64,000 nt of DNA, taken from Gerris lacustris (lineage: Eukaryota > Arthropoda > Insecta > Hemiptera > Gerridae). Position numbers and translations under genes: made by a program. The stretch covers positions 22,999,187-23,063,186 of the forward strand of contig OX578284.1 of the NCBI GenBank assembly GCA_951217055.1. The letters are read 5' to 3'. Shown in pieces: positions 46,717-59,654 of this stretch (position 1 is the stretch's first letter; the number at the start of each line of letters is the position of its first letter). The notes beneath the pieces were generated by a model. The model saw only the letters and a list, made by a program, of their open reading frames with translations. It did not search any database and had not been told where the DNA came from.

Positions 46717-48298
46717 GTAGGAAATTTATGTTGTGGGGAGCTGAAGTTTTTTTTTAGATATTATCTTGGCCACCCTGCTTTAAAAGCCGCCTGCAACAGG
46801 GTTAGAGAGCTTAGAGTATATAAAAAGGAAACTCAAAATGGTAATTTTGGTGCACGCGAAAAAAAATAAAATTCACCCCCTACTACTTTGGGTGGTGAGA
46901 AGTTTACATGAAAATGTCTGGGTGACACGCCAGGGGTGGGCTTATCGCTTTACTGGCTTCGTAGCCCTAGAATCCACGCCCCACGACATCTGGCCTAGAG
47001 CATTCTAGCCATTTCAACCTGCGGCCACAAGTTTATTTCGTAAGGAACAACACCCAAAATCACACAGATATGAAAGTTTCGTGGCTCTTGTTTACCGTAC
47101 TTAATTTAATAATTATGTGGGCGTGATTCGTCTCTTAAGTTATTAGCAACAGTAATCTGTGCTATGATGTATTGTGTGATTAAATATTACATATTTGTCG
47201 TGTTAAATTCTCTCGGTCTCACGAGAGAACTCAAGCTAAATAAGAAATTATCATGATTTATTTGGTTACCAATTGGAATGAAAGTGAAAGATTATGGGGT
47301 TTCAAATTTTTATGGTCATCAACATCTTCCGTATTCCAGAGTTTTCCAGAGATCACAATTTTATAGTTACATTTCTCACATTTTACAAATTATACACAAA
47401 CAACCGAAGCATTTATAATATTTATATTTGAAACTTGCTAAATCGACTAACCATGATAAGTGATCATGCTCAAACTGGCATGTTGAAAATATTATTTGTA
47501 GATAAAGTACTTCATTAATTTCTCATGTGGCCATTGATAACTTAAGTTCTTAGGGCAGTCAATCATCAAATTTTGTTTCCGTAATCAATCATTTGTATTT
47601 GTAAGGTAGTCTTAATGTTAATAGCAGTAGTCTAATAAAAGTAAGGTGATTGCATTTACCTAACCTTCTTCAATTTTGGTTGTTAATAGCTTGTAATTTC
47701 CTTCTTAGAATCAGTAATTTTTAGGTGCATGTTGGTTAAGTAGTCAAATTTGTCGATAACTTTCGAAGTTGAAGCTTTACATAACCTCTTCACGATCTAG
47801 GAGTGTTTATCCACGCAGCACATGGGGGTTACCCTTGCCTGTATGGCTCTGATCAGATACACTTAGCTAGTAATAAGATCGCAGAGTTTGTTATTCTAAT
47901 GTGTAAAAATAGTAGTCAGAATTGCCTAAATCTTCAAGTCATTCAATCGCTAATATTCTAACAATATTTTGGTGTTTTTGCAGTTGCAATGCTGCATTCT
48001 TTCAAAATATCGCAGCATAATTAATATAACTCAGTGCGAAGACATTTTAATTTATTTCAAATCAGCAAATGTTTAATGCAGAGAGGCTTATAGACTGCGT
48101 TATAATCTTTGATCAACGATCATAGCTGATCACTAATAATTTATAAATTTATGTTGTTCTAATCCGTCTACATTAGAAATTCACTATTAATGCATTTTTT
48201 TTTTTTTTTTGTTAAAACAATGCTTCAGACAAATTTCAAATAAGTGTCATAACCTCAAAAGTTGTTATTTTCTAGGTTATAAATTGTATCATCTAAGC
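46716..48298. other. Intergenic, no gene seen
   Basis: A GC-richer patch at 46915-47040 (GACACGCCAGGGGTGGGCTT) may be a repeat remnant. Otherwise featureless. Confidence 0.4.
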
Positions 48299-48598
48299 CA
48301 GGGGTCTCCAATCTTTTAGGTCGAAGGGCCGGATATGGATAAGATGGTCCATAGTGGGCCGGATGAAGTAAGCAACATACAGCTATAGGAAATCACAATG
48401 GTAGGAAAAATGGATAATAATCTCATAAACCATATCCATTTCAGCCTAAAAATTTTTTATCAGACTCGTGCCGAACTTTTTAAATGTTTGAAATGGCATT
48501 TGATTATGGGGAACTTATAACTTTGCATTGTTTAACGTCTTTCGTGGCGCGACGGGTCGAATGAAAACGTCTCACGGGCCGTAGTTTGGTGACCCCTG
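48299..48598 (+). mobile_element. hAT-type MITE (R3 family), copy B
   Basis: Ends are CAGGGGTCTCCAATCTTTTA and TTTGGTGACCCCTG. Flanks ATCTAAGC and ATTTAAGC match at 7 of 8. Same family as 12794-13135, with an internal deletion relative to it. Confidence 0.92.
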
Positions 48599-49194
48599 AT
48601 TTAAGCTACTATCCTCTTTCATTTCCAGCTTTAGCGACGTCTCGATGATTAAAAAAACTCATAAAAGTATAACAGAAAAGTTCAGTATTTAGCATGTCTA
48701 GAGAGCAACGACCACCTTATAATTTTACTGACACGCAATGGTAAATATATAAAAAGGGTTTTAATATGATACATCGGGTTAACAATTTACTGTTGTTGAA
48801 ATTGACACGCCAATCATAGGGGAAAGGTCGATAAACTTTGACATATAGGTCGAAAGTCGCAATATTTCTTCTGATATTTAGACAAATATAATTTATATTT
48901 ACCATGCAAATTAAAAGAGTAAAAGAAAGCAAGAAAGATTCCGAAAATATGTCTCTCATGTCCCTCGACAGACGGAATTTTACTTTGCCTTTTATTGGCA
49001 CTTATAAGTCTGAGAAACTGAAAGCTGACTTTAAAAAATGAAATGATAATAATTAGTGGCGAGGCGTTCATTTTTTATAATACTATTGAAATCAACTCGA
49101 TTTGCTTCAATAAAAAACCTTTGGGCATTTACTTTAATTAAATTGTGACATTTTTTTTCCGCTACCACATTTGCCTATCATGAAAGAGGTTTAT
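48599..49194. other. Intergenic, no gene seen
   Basis: Two overlapping minus-strand frames (85 and 94 codons) at 48717-49071 are AT-driven and resemble nothing known. Confidence 0.4.
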
Positions 49195-49580
49195 AGCTCA
49201 ATTTTCTCAGGAACTAGAGGCTTATATTGGTAGATTCGTATTTAAATGGACTACATTTTAGAATTTTTTAATCAAAATCGTCCGAACTGTTTTCGAGAAG
49301 TAATTTTTTACGTTTATTCAGAGTTTTTGGGAGGTAGCATCCCGAAATTCGGAGCTAGAATTAATTTATCGATTTCATCTCGGGGTATGATTTTTTTGAA
49401 CATGCCAAATATCATCAAAATTTACCCTATAGTTTAAGCTCCACGCGTCTGCACAGACGACAGACAGACATTTTTTAAAAAGAACAACACTTTTTTGGAC
49501 TCAGGGTACCTCAAAACGTGTAAATCCATCAAAATCTCAAAATCGAATGTTTGCGCTATCACATTACTTTCTCGTTTTGT
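49195..49580 (+). repeat. R2 interspersed repeat copy
   Basis: TTCTCAGGAACTAGAGGCTT, AATCAAAATCGTCCGAACTG, CTCGGGGTATGATTTTTTTG, CACGCGTCTGCACAGACGAC and GACTCAGGGTACCTCAAAAC occur in the same order as at 15095-15535. Confidence 0.75.
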
Positions 49581-51056
49581 AAAAAAGTAAAAAAAATATC
49601 AAATAAATTTTTAATTATAAATAAATAAAATAGCATTAAACCCTAGCAAAGAAAGTGCAAGTAGTGTAACTGCGAACTTTTATCTTCTGTATCTTTTCTG
49701 GAAGCAAGAGAATATTCCTGAAATAAAACGAGTACAAAGTATAAACTAACTCATCCCAAAATTGTTGTTTTCCATGAAAATGTGTTCATATTCACGAATT
49801 GAGCAACCAAAAGTGCTCTATGAGGCTTATTTATTTCTCTCCAAACTATTTTTTGTTCAAATCCTAATGGATAAGGGTAACTTTGAATTACCAATAGGGT
49901 CTTAACATTCTCGATGTGAAATGTTCAGACTCCAGAAAAATTAGACTATTTCAACCTGATAGTAAATTACTTCATTAATGACCCAACACTGAAACGCTCT
50001 TTATTAAACATTTAGCGAAAATATCCAAAATTAATAAATCAGTACAAGGTTTGTTACCTTGTAGTGACTGATCAATCGATGAAGAGTTTACAGTCGATAG
50101 TATAGCCAGACGTGATGTTTATACTTTGCCCACTTATAAGCCACTTTGATTTAATCATTAATTATTTCCCTTCTATAAAACACTGCTGTGTTCGTATTGC
50201 AATATTAATTACTGATAACTACGTATAAAGAGCTTTGCTCAAACAAGTGCATGCGCTTAAAAAATACTTATTTCAAATATATAAAAATCTAGATAACAAA
50301 TTTAATCGAAATTAAATCTTTAAATACTTACTGTAATTTTATAATACGATTTTAAAAGAATAATATTATAAATTAGCGTCCTCCCTTTCCCTTTACTTGA
50401 TTATAAAACCAACTATTACATGTCCTGAAGGTAATATATATATATATAACGATAGAGCTTAGAAAATAAATATATCATCGCGAGAAGAAAAAATAATTAC
50501 AAGTTGAATTTTTTTATAAAAAAAAACAAAAAACATTGTAAAGACCCCCCTCCATTTAGCTTAGCGTTTTGCTGTTATCGTGCGGGCTCAATCGCAATTT
50601 CGTTAATAACCGAGGGGGTTCGGGGGGGAGTTGGAAGGTCCGCCATGTTAGCCGCCCTACAGTCTCACCCTTATATCCCCAGCCATATTGATTTTTTGAC
50701 GAGAAAAGCATAGCATGCTTATACCAGTTATGGGAGGTCTGTGTGTTTACGTAAATGTGTGTGGCTTTTGACTGCATTGCAGAAGTTGAGAGGTTCTGGA
50801 CTTTGCATGCGTGCGTAGTCCATAGGTGTTTTATTAAAATAAAAATGTGTCGTCGGGTTCTTACCATTTGAAATTCGCTTATCAAATAGTACTTCATACA
50901 AAAATGTTATCATGCCTAGTAGATCTGTTAGTTAGAAGGGTTCTCTTATTTAGATCCTTTCACACAAGGCAAAATATGACTTTAATGACTTGGGGCTACC
51001 ACCAAATGTCCCACAAGAATTAATCGGGACTGATAATTTAATAGACAGAACGCACT
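49581..51056. other. Intergenic, no gene seen
   Basis: AT-rich, with overlapping open frames on both strands at 50504-50913. These look like chance frames in a GC-richer patch. Confidence 0.35.
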
Positions 51057-51347
51057 AGCTTGGCAATTGGCATTTGAAAAAAAAAACCGGTGTAGAGCGG
51101 CGATGTCCCGCCAATTATGGTGTACAGTATCATTTTTATGATCCTGAGTTCAAAATTGAAAATCAAGTTGATTTGAATTTGTTACTTGATACCAAGTTTG
51201 ATACCTATCAAGTGACAAATTCACATCAACTTGATTTTCGATCTACTAATTAATTTTGTACTCAGGGTCATGAAAATCAACTTTTCCACCATAATGGGCG
51301 GGACATGGCCGCTCCCCTGTTATTTTTTAAATGCCATTTGCCAAGCT
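51057..51347. mobile_element. Foldback element, near-palindromic over 291 bp
   Basis: AGCTTGGCAATTGGCATTTG...GAAAATCAAGTTGATTTGAA is inverted by ATCAACTTGATTTTCGATCT...AAATGCCATTTGCCAAGCT, with a loop near 51196. Transcribed, it would form a hairpin with an arm of over 130 bp. A partial relative lies at 58905-59110. Confidence 0.85.
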
Positions 51348-51409
51348 ATATCCCTCAGACGAACTTAGACGACCACATATTCATAAAAAGCAACAAAAAT
51401 AGTTATTTA

Positions 51410-52015
51410 TGCACCTAGGGAGTAAAGTAGGCCATTAGTCCCTAAGCAAAAAAGTTGGTTCTTGAGGCGAAGCCGAGGGGATTAGACTTTTTAATTCCCA
51501 AGGCTTAGTCGAGGGGATAACGTTAACCCTTGGCTGCGCCTCGGGAGATAATTATCGCGAGGGGAATAATAGCACTTTACTCCCGAGGTACATACAATAT
51601 TTTATCTCCAGTAGGGAGAAAATACACATTTTTATCCATTGCACAGTTTTTATTTATTATTTTAATACATAACAATAATTGTTAGCCCTTTTAATAGCAG
51701 ATATAAGAGATTCAATGTTAAAAACAAATAAGAATTGCAAATTGCAATTAAACTCAAATAGAAGGATTTAGATACAGGTTTAAACAATGATAAACTAGGT
51801 CGAAAAAGCAGTGTCGTCAACCGGATTTCTACATCTCACTACATTAGACATTTAGTCTCTACTATTTATAAAATAATTAAGTTGGCAATCCTTCTTTTTT
51901 CCCTGGTTTTACTTTTTCTTCCTACTTTTTGTGTTCAGGAAAGAAAAGACTTATTTTAGTCCCTCTTAACTAATCCAAACTCATAACTATTTCTTCCTAG
52001 TAGAAATAAATTAAC
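51410..52015 (+). repeat. R4 repeat, plus copy, containing a TIR-bounded segment
   Basis: ATTTATGCACCTAGGGAGTA, CTTGAGGCGAAGCCGAGGGG, GGCTGCGCCTCGGGAGATAA and TATTTTATCTCCAGTAGGGA are matched in inverse at 60606-61205. From about 51598 to 52012 the segment is bounded by TATCTCCAGTAGGGAG and a decayed inverse (TTTCTTCCTAGTAGAAATA). Confidence 0.65.
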
Positions 52016-54190
52016 TTATAGACTTAATTCTAGCTTGATTTTAGTGAAAAACTTTTTTTCACTCTATCTCCTGGACTATAAATATTTGCGCTTATAATTA
52101 TTACTCCGTTATAATTATTATTATCCTCAATTATAATTATTTACTCCACTGAGCTATGTGAGACTAAACCGGGAAACATGATTTTCGATCTAAGCGCAAA
52201 AGCGCACTGACATCAAAGACAGCAAATTCAATCTGCTTTTGAGCAAAAGTAAATGCTATCCCCGTATCAACCGAGTTTTGAAGTATCAATTGCCGTATAT
52301 CATGAGAGATAGAGTAACTTACAAGCCAACGAACTCTTCACTTAAAAAACAGGTCAGTTATAAATTTGAGACTAGCAAGTTAGCTATAGTAGATAAAGCT
52401 GGAACTAGTGGGAAAACAAGGTACGAATTTAGTTCGGGTCTGCAACCGGTGCAGAGCAATTTGTCTCTCAAATAAGCTACAAGAATCAGACAGAAATCGC
52501 CTTATAGTGAAAGTAACCCAATGATTTAAGATTATTAGTTTATTGTCAATCCAAAATGTTTATTTGTTCGAATTTTCCTCTTTGAGGTTTGTGCACCGTT
52601 TCATAGAAAATTCGGTCTTAACAATTAACGTTGTCCTCGATCGTTCTATAATTTTCCTTTTTTCTTAAGGTTGACTAGAGGTTTTTTTTAAAATGAAGTT
52701 CCTTAAGGCACGTTACAGCGTCTGGAGCCCGGGAGTGAATCCGAAAAAACGACCGTCACGAAATCGACCTATAACAATAACTTGAGTAAATGATGACCCA
52801 TTTAGCTGAAATTTGGTACAAACGTTCATTTTACCAATTCCCGGGACGAGTTAATTGGACAACGTTATCCACCCAAGCGTTCGCGTAAACGTAAGCTTCA
52901 AATGTAAAATTAAAATTGGAATTTTAGGATCGGAAAAAATTCTAGCTTCATCTATTTAAGGAGACAAACATCTTTTTTTAATATTTTTTTTATTAATATA
53001 ACACCGACACCGCTATGAAGTGTTAAAGATCACAAAATTTATTAAAGCAGACCTAAACGTTTAAAATAGAGAAAACAACATCCTTACCGATATCATACGT
53101 TCTAACATAACATTTTAATAAAACTTCATACACGTCGTCTAAAGTACAATTGAAACAGGCATGTATAAAATTTCAACCTGATACAAGCAGAAGTTTTTGT
53201 GCAGTGAAATTATATATTTTATAATATTTTAAATTGAGTAGGCCGGGGCGAGAGAGTTAGGGAACAGTCCTGTTCCCTCACTCTACTACAACCATCCTCT
53301 TTAACTATCAACTCATCATGATTCATATTTTTCTCAATATTCAATACATATTTATTGCAAGGCGCTCGCTTCAATGATAAAAAAAATGTTTTTCTTTTAA
53401 TTTTACCTTAACTCCGCTAAGTACAGATTAATTTTGTCTCTTTTCTAACTCTGCCATGTCTGAGTAATTAGCATTGTATACTTAGCAGTGTGATTTTATA
53501 ATTTATATTTAATGAAAAGCGTAAGAACTTCGATCTTTACGCTAACTGAGGGTTACCTCAGTTTACTGGCCAAATCATTAGTATAAGCAACAAATTCAAA
53601 ATCAGTTTTATAGTGTTATCATGATAATAGCAATTTTAATTCCGTAACTAAGTAATTTAGCTCTAGAAGTTACATAGCTTAAGTACGAATCAAATCCAAC
53701 AAAGTATCGTTTAAAACAACTTACTCAAAACGCAACTTGAAGTTTATTCAGTATTCATAATACACCATCTTGATTATAAGATAATATTTATCTTCTTTAT
53801 AATATACTATCCGGTTCCAAGCGCACTTCTTTAAAAGGAGGTTAGACTGAAAGGCTTAACAATTTTTTTTAGACTCGGATGCTTTGCAGAGTGCACGTGT
53901 GTGAGATGAATGCAGACCTCGTCTGAACTGCAGTCTACTCTAGAGGGCGCAAAGGATTACGTGGTCAAACCTCGTGCTTGACCTCACATAGTATCAGGTA
54001 TCACAATGATGTGGTCCGACCGTCTCTCTAACACACTCAACCATCCGTTTTCATCATGGAATTTCAATACTGTTAATTCATAACGTGCTAACAGCGAGAT
54101 TTTAATAAAGTATACAAATTTCAAGTTCACTTAACTTGTAATTTAAGAATTTCCTTATTAAGTACATACATGGATTTTGATAAAAAAAAA
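52016..54190. other. Intergenic, no gene seen
   Basis: A 78-codon frame at 52239-52475 has no recognised relation. Sequence at 52700-52900 (GTCTGGAGCCCGGGAGTGAA; GCTGAAATTTGGTACAAACG) has the style of an interspersed repeat. Confidence 0.35.
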
Positions 54191-54480
54191 AAATAGTCTG
54201 CCAATTACTGTGGCACATAGCTTCCTCGTGTCCTTTCGCTTATGGCATTAAAAAAAAAAAATTCGTTGGCATAGTCAAATTCCTTAAATTTTTCCCTCCT
54301 GTTTAAAAAGTTGTTAAAGTGTTGATTTTTTAGCTAAAAAAATAATGATCGCAGACGACTGAAATTATTATGACCATCTGTAGCTATTTTAGACAAACCG
54401 TTTAAAATTCATAAAAATCAGATGTTTACTTTTAAAGATAGTCTGCCAATTAGGGTGATATACGTACGCTTCCTCGCGTC
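54191..54480 (+). repeat. Direct repeat around a partial R1 copy
   Basis: ATAGTCTGCCAATTACTGTG...GCTTCCTCGTGTCC at about 54194 recurs as ATAGTCTGCCAATTAGGGTG...GCTTCCTCGCGTCC at about 54438. A partial R1 copy (GCAGACGACTGAAATTATTA) lies between at 54341-54440. Confidence 0.55.
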
Positions 54481-54558
54481 CTATTTTATATACGAAATAT
54501 ATCTCGTAAATACTTAAATTATTTTATTCTTTTCAGCCTATTGTCAAATTTATTTAAT

Positions 54559-54573
54559 CCCCCCCCCCCCCCC
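54559..54573. repeat. Poly-C tract (15)
   Basis: Uninterrupted C run. Confidence 0.9.
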
Positions 54574-54954
54574 GCTTCTTAAATCTGTCAAAATTATTTT
54601 GATTTTTACTACGTTTTTATTAGCTTGCTTTCTTGTTTGTTTCGTTTGTCCTGTACAAATCTTGCAATCTATTTATAACTAACTTCCCCAGTAGCTAGAC
54701 ATTTGAAACTTTTAGAAGAGCTCAGAACACATCTTAATTCGTTTTCAGCAAATTTTACTGTATGGAAAGTTCGGAAAAAATCTGAAAGTTATTTAATTTG
54801 TTTTGACATGACCCATATTTACGATCTTCATTTTGACGGGTTTCAAATTTATGATTTATGACAGAAAATTTAAAAACGTAGTATATAAAAAGTTCTTTTT
54901 ATCTTGTAATTATTTTACATGAATTAAAGCATCAATTTAGCAACATTGAAAGAG

Positions 54955-55292
54955 CACAGACGGTTGAAATTATTCTGGGGCTATCTGAGGGCTACTTTTG
55001 ACAATCCATCCAAATTGTGTAAAAATCAAATGAATACTTTTGAATAGGTGTAAATAAATATTGTATTTTTGTGCGCATGTGGAAAAGAAATAAACGGGTG
55101 AAGTAACTTATATGGGTCCAACAAACGGCTAATTATATGACCTACCATCCAAATTCCATTAATATCGGACGAGTAGTTTTTAATATATGGATGTTCATTC
55201 GCAAAAATTGAGCGACAGGCCGACAGACAGACACGGAACCAAAAATGTTCCCTGATTTCTGAAACAGATTTCTGTCTCAAGACAGAAATCTG
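54955..55292 (+). repeat. R1 interspersed repeat copy with terminal palindrome
   Basis: Runs from GCACAGACGGTTGAAATTAT through GAGCGACAGGCCGACAGACA. It ends in a palindrome with 13-bp arms (CAGATTTCTGTCT / AGACAGAAATCTG, two-base spacer) at 55265-55292. The 107-codon minus-strand frame is this repeat. Confidence 0.7.
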
Positions 55293-55599
55293 ATTTAAAA
55301 AAGTTTTTGAATTCGAAGACAAAATATATATGTTCTTCAGAACGATCACATATCTTTCATTACCTTCGGTAAGCTCAGAAGCAAAACTGAAAAAAATTGT
55401 TTTTGTTTTATACAGCTATAATAGCCTCTAAGGCTAGGCGCACACAAAACAGTAACACATAAACAAAACAGTAACACATAAAATTGGGTTTTTTCATTTT
55501 TTTGCTTGCTTAGCATAACAATTGCTACATGTATCCCACAGGATACATTGCCATTAGTTCAGCATTTGTTATTTGTATCTTATTATAATTATAAGTCAC

Positions 55600-55765
55600 G
55601 ACACATTCAGAATCGCCAGAACCGTTTATGATTGAAAAAAAGTCATGTTCTTTCAAGGTTTTTGGTGGTGGCGCCCCCAAATTGAGAGCTCTAATTTATA
55701 ATATGCTACATTTAATCGGAATCGTAACAATAGAATTTTTGCGCTATTAAAATACTTTGTCTTCA
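55600..55765 (+). repeat. R2 fragment
   Basis: TTTGGTGGTGGCGCCCCCAA and AGAATTTTTGCGCTATTAAA match the middle and end of R2. Confidence 0.5.
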
Positions 55766-58360
55766 TAATAATATATATTAAGTACTGCGTATGTATAAGA
55801 AAGTAGAGAAATAAAAAAGTCTTCATTCTAGACAGGGATTCGAACAGGCAATTTTACCTCGGCAAAATGTTCAGACGCTATCGATAAATACGGCTGTGGA
55901 CGTTCAAGAGCGCTGTGTTTGAACAAAAAATTTCGGTCTCGACCGATTTGCTTTAAAAAGTTTACGCAAAGAGGCCCACAAACCATCAAAATGTTTTTGT
56001 GAAACATTTTGGTTTTGACTAATTTGTTTTTAAAAGTTTGGGCAAATAGTCAAACAGCCCTATACACGGTCAACGCGGTGTTTGTGTTGGTTTTTCCCAA
56101 GCCGCTAAAAAGCAGTTTGTGGGAAATCGAAACAAAAGCGATTTAGCAGTCTTAAGTTGCGCGCATTACCTAAATGCTTGGCATCAACGATTTTTTAGTC
56201 TTAGCTACAAGAAATCTTAAGTGCTTGCCTAGTCTTACTCCCTTCTTTCTTTCAATGTAACGATGTTGATGTAAAATATTGACTAATACTATGGCTTTCC
56301 CCGTATTATACTTACTTACGTATTACTTTCATTTATACATACTCATTGCATACTATTATAATACCCAATTAAAGTATTCTTCAAATGTTTTTCTATTCAT
56401 GCTATAAAATTCTCAATTTGCTTCTAGGATATATTATTTATCTAAATTATTTGAGTAAATTGTTGTTGTTTTCTTGTTTTAGCGAATTTTCGAAGAAAAT
56501 TAAATTATTGCAATGGCTTCAAAATTTTTGAAAACTTTCTCCATGGAAATCCGTTTTAGATTCTTAGTGGATTCCTGAAATTTAACACTTTTTTATGTAT
56601 ATATGTGTCATTCCAGACGATATCTCACCCTAGGATGCACTTAAAAAATCCAAATTTTTAAATTTGAATAATATCAAAAGAAAGGATGAGTTCATTGGCC
56701 ACAATTTTTGGAATCCATTTAGGGATCAAATTTTGACAATTTAGGGTCAAAGTCAAAAATAGCATAAAAAGTGTTTTTTCCATCCCCCCCCCCCCCCTCT
56801 TATATGAAAATATGACAAAAGTGTACAACAATTACTGTACTCTTGAAGAGTTTTCCAACGACATGCATCTTGAAGGGTAAATACTATTTTGACATTTATA
56901 CCCCGTACCCCTGTGTACCAAATGTTTTTTTTTCACCCATCCAAATTTATAACCAAAATATTCCTATGTTATCATAAGCCAATAATACGCAGATTTCTTT
57001 GAAAATTCGCTCATTAAGTCATGGTCCATGACAGTACTTTTTCAAAATTATGTAGCACAGTAGCTCAATTGGGTTTTAAATTAGAAATATCTGTTAAGAA
57101 AACCTACAGTGGGAAGCTTTGGATAAGGTATGGAGAGGGCTTTGGAGATAGTGTCCGCATTAGATTTACAACCTAAAACACGAAATGAATGAATTGTTTC
57201 ATCACCTTATTGTTTTAATCGTTGCAGAATCTAATTCTAACAAGTGCATAATCAATTCTGACTTTAATATGCTATTCATCACTTAACTTTATGATATAAT
57301 GGTTTCATAACTGCTCTTAAAATTTCTTTTTAGGGTCCATAGGTAAAAACAAATACCCTTATTACATTCCTGCACTTTGTCTGTCTGTCTGCAATGCTGA
57401 TGGATGCGAGACAATGACGGGAATAATACTTCTACCTTGATCAAATTGAAATTGAAAGATTTAGAGGTTTGCATCCACAAGTATAGTACATAAATACTGA
57501 CAACAACAACTACTCTCTACAATACAATACTGTACTGTACGCATATATATGATTTTACACAATTGATTTTAGTTTAATATATTATAACACATATTGCATA
57601 AATAATGAACTAACTAAATATGGCTGAGATATGGGTGAATTCGTATGTTTAAAAACGTGTATTAATTAAAACGTGTAATAATTAAATCATTTTCTTTCTT
57701 TATGATTCAATTAGTTGGGTGGCATCTTCTGTACAGTGTTGAAATGACAGTATTGTTGTTGGCCAGAAGAATCTACTTTGCAGATATAACGATGTGGAGT
57801 TATCAGTTAAATTTCCATGCATTTTAATTAAGCGAAATTATTTTTAACCTGACCCCATTAGGATTCAGAATGTATCAGCTAAAAAACGTAAGGACATTCG
57901 AAATAAAAAATGATAATATGTTACAGGGGTAAAGAAAACAACTAAAAGATAAAAAAAATTTCACGATACGTGTTATGAATGGTTTTATTATTCAGTTTGA
58001 AGTGATATGCAAACATACAAGAATAGCGATAAATATATGAGCAGAGAACATAGTAGAAACGGTGTCTTAGAAACAAATTTAATATGACCCAGTTAAATGC
58101 AGAGTTTTCAAGGTGTACATTAGGTATTTATATCTAGGGCTTACCGTCAAATTACCACTATTGTAATTCAGGTCTTTTAATTCTTAAAGCATGAAATGTC
58201 ACGCTATTCCTTGCCAAGGTTATGGTACCTGTAGCTTACAAGCTGCACGTACAAAAAAGCATTGGAGTAACAAGAGTACGTTGATACTCATACTCATCTC
58301 TAGGGTTATTGAGCTAGTATCTGATACATGGTTACTGTTATAAATAATCACGAGACTTAT
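55766..58360. other. Intergenic, no gene seen
   Basis: A tRNA box-B-like word in reverse sense (GGGATTCGAACAGG, about 55837) suggests a tRNA-derived remnant to about 55910. A 14-base C tract lies at 56784-56797. 57320-57440 carries a GTCTGTCTGTCTGCAATGCT repeat-style block. No gene supported. Confidence 0.4.
56784..56797. repeat. Poly-C tract (14)
   Basis: Uninterrupted C run. Confidence 0.9.
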
Positions 58361-58720
58361 AGGCCAGGTGCACACTGAAGACAAAACAGTCTGCACACTG
58401 GTTTCGAACTGTCTTCGTTGTGTCTGCCTTGTCACAATTTTGTTGCTACAGCCTTGCACACTGGAGGCAAGACTGCAAGACAGTTGCATATCTTGTACCC
58501 AGCGAAATGAATCTTGTGTAAATTGCTGTATAAACATTGCTGTGTAAACAGTCTGCAGACAGAAATGTGTCAGGACATCTCCTAGGTTGGAGGAATCTTT
58601 TGTCTTGCACCTGTCTTTGCCTCCAGTGTGCGCACACCCATATAGATATACACTGCATAAGCCCTTGAAGTAGTGACAAAACTGTCTACGGGTAAAAACT
58701 GTCCTGTGGGCCGCCTGGCC
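58361..58720. mobile_element. Compound MITE-like inverted-repeat element
   Basis: AGGCCAGGTGCACACTGAAG at the left loosely matches, in inverse, GTGGGCCGCCTGGCC at the right. Inside, TGCACACTGGAGGCAAGA (58454) pairs with TCTTTGCCTCCAGTGTGCG (58614). The overlapping 77- and 105-codon minus-strand frames are by-products of this repeat. Confidence 0.6.
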
Positions 58721-58904
58721 ATTTGTTAAAGTTTATACCATGTCAAATTTGCTCGAACTTTTCCGATATTTTCTAATTGTCCAGGAGTTGCATTGTTACC
58801 GCTATATAAATAATCAGGAGTGCAAAAAATTGTTTGACTAAGATCAAGCTAGAATTTTATGTTCAAGTTAATCTTCTGGTACCTTTTAAGAATATGGGGT
58901 CGGC

Positions 58905-58944
58905 TAAGTTCGTCTGTGGGACATAGCTTGGCAATAGGCATTTG

Positions 58945-58977
<33 letters not shown>

Positions 58978-59110
58978 TGGAGTGCGGCCATATCCCACTT
59001 ATTGGTGGGCAATGATGATTTTTATAATCATGAGTACAAAATTAGTTAGTAAACCAAAAATCAAGTTGATGTTAGTTTGTCACTTGATACTTATTCAAAT
59101 ATTCCTCCAA
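58905..59110. mobile_element. Partial copy of the 51057-51347 foldback family with poly-A insertion
   Basis: AAGTTCGTCTGTGGGACATA, GCTTGGCAATAGGCATTTG, GTGCGGCCATATCCCACTTA and AAATCAAGTTGATGTTAGTT follow the order of one arm of the other copy. An A run of about 29 bases sits where that copy has 10. Confidence 0.7.
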
Positions 59111-59311
59111 ATCAAAGTGGCCTTCGATAGCTAACTAAATTTTTAGTTTCAACAGGGGTTTTAAAGGATTTTAGAAACGGTTTCAATTGCTTTATATTTT
59201 TCATACGCTTGGACATATATGACATCGAAAAATAGGTATTTTACTTCGATTTTATTTTATTAGGATTTTTATCCCAAGTGCTTTCCTTTCCGTTGGGAAT
59301 CAAGACCGGTG

Positions 59312-59341
59312 AAGATCCGTTCAATGGATTGAACGGATCTT
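59312..59341. repeat. 30-bp palindrome
   Basis: Perfect 14-bp arms (AAGATCCGTTCAAT / inverse) with a GG spacer. Confidence 0.9.
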
Positions 59342-59654
59342 ATTCCATAATCCGGTCAATTTTAACTTTCCACGTTCTCTTATCACGGTAGCTTCAAAAT
59401 GATAATAATAGTGACCTATTAAAGCTGCCGAAACATTTTAATGTATTGTAACTTTTAACTTTTGCCATTGTGGTTGACTAAAAAGATAATAATTTAAATC
59501 TTATAATCTTTAACTATAATAATTAATGTAAAAATTAGTTTGGTAACTGTTTTAATATTTACATTATAGTTCCATTTTTTTGCAAGGGTACTCTAAACAT
59601 TGTTTGAGTGTTTCACCTCCCCTTTGTATTAATCTCATAATAGAGAATTTCTCA

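Noticed and set aside
50504..50913. Three overlapping frames on both strands
   Set aside because: Mutually exclusive, no start context or domain, and in a locally GC-richer patch where stops are rarer.
55026..55349. 107-codon minus-strand open frame
   Set aside because: It lies across the R1 repeat and its terminal palindrome.
58220..58679. Overlapping 105- and 77-codon minus-strand frames rich in Cys and Ser
   Set aside because: They read through the compound inverted-repeat element in two frames; nothing is conserved.
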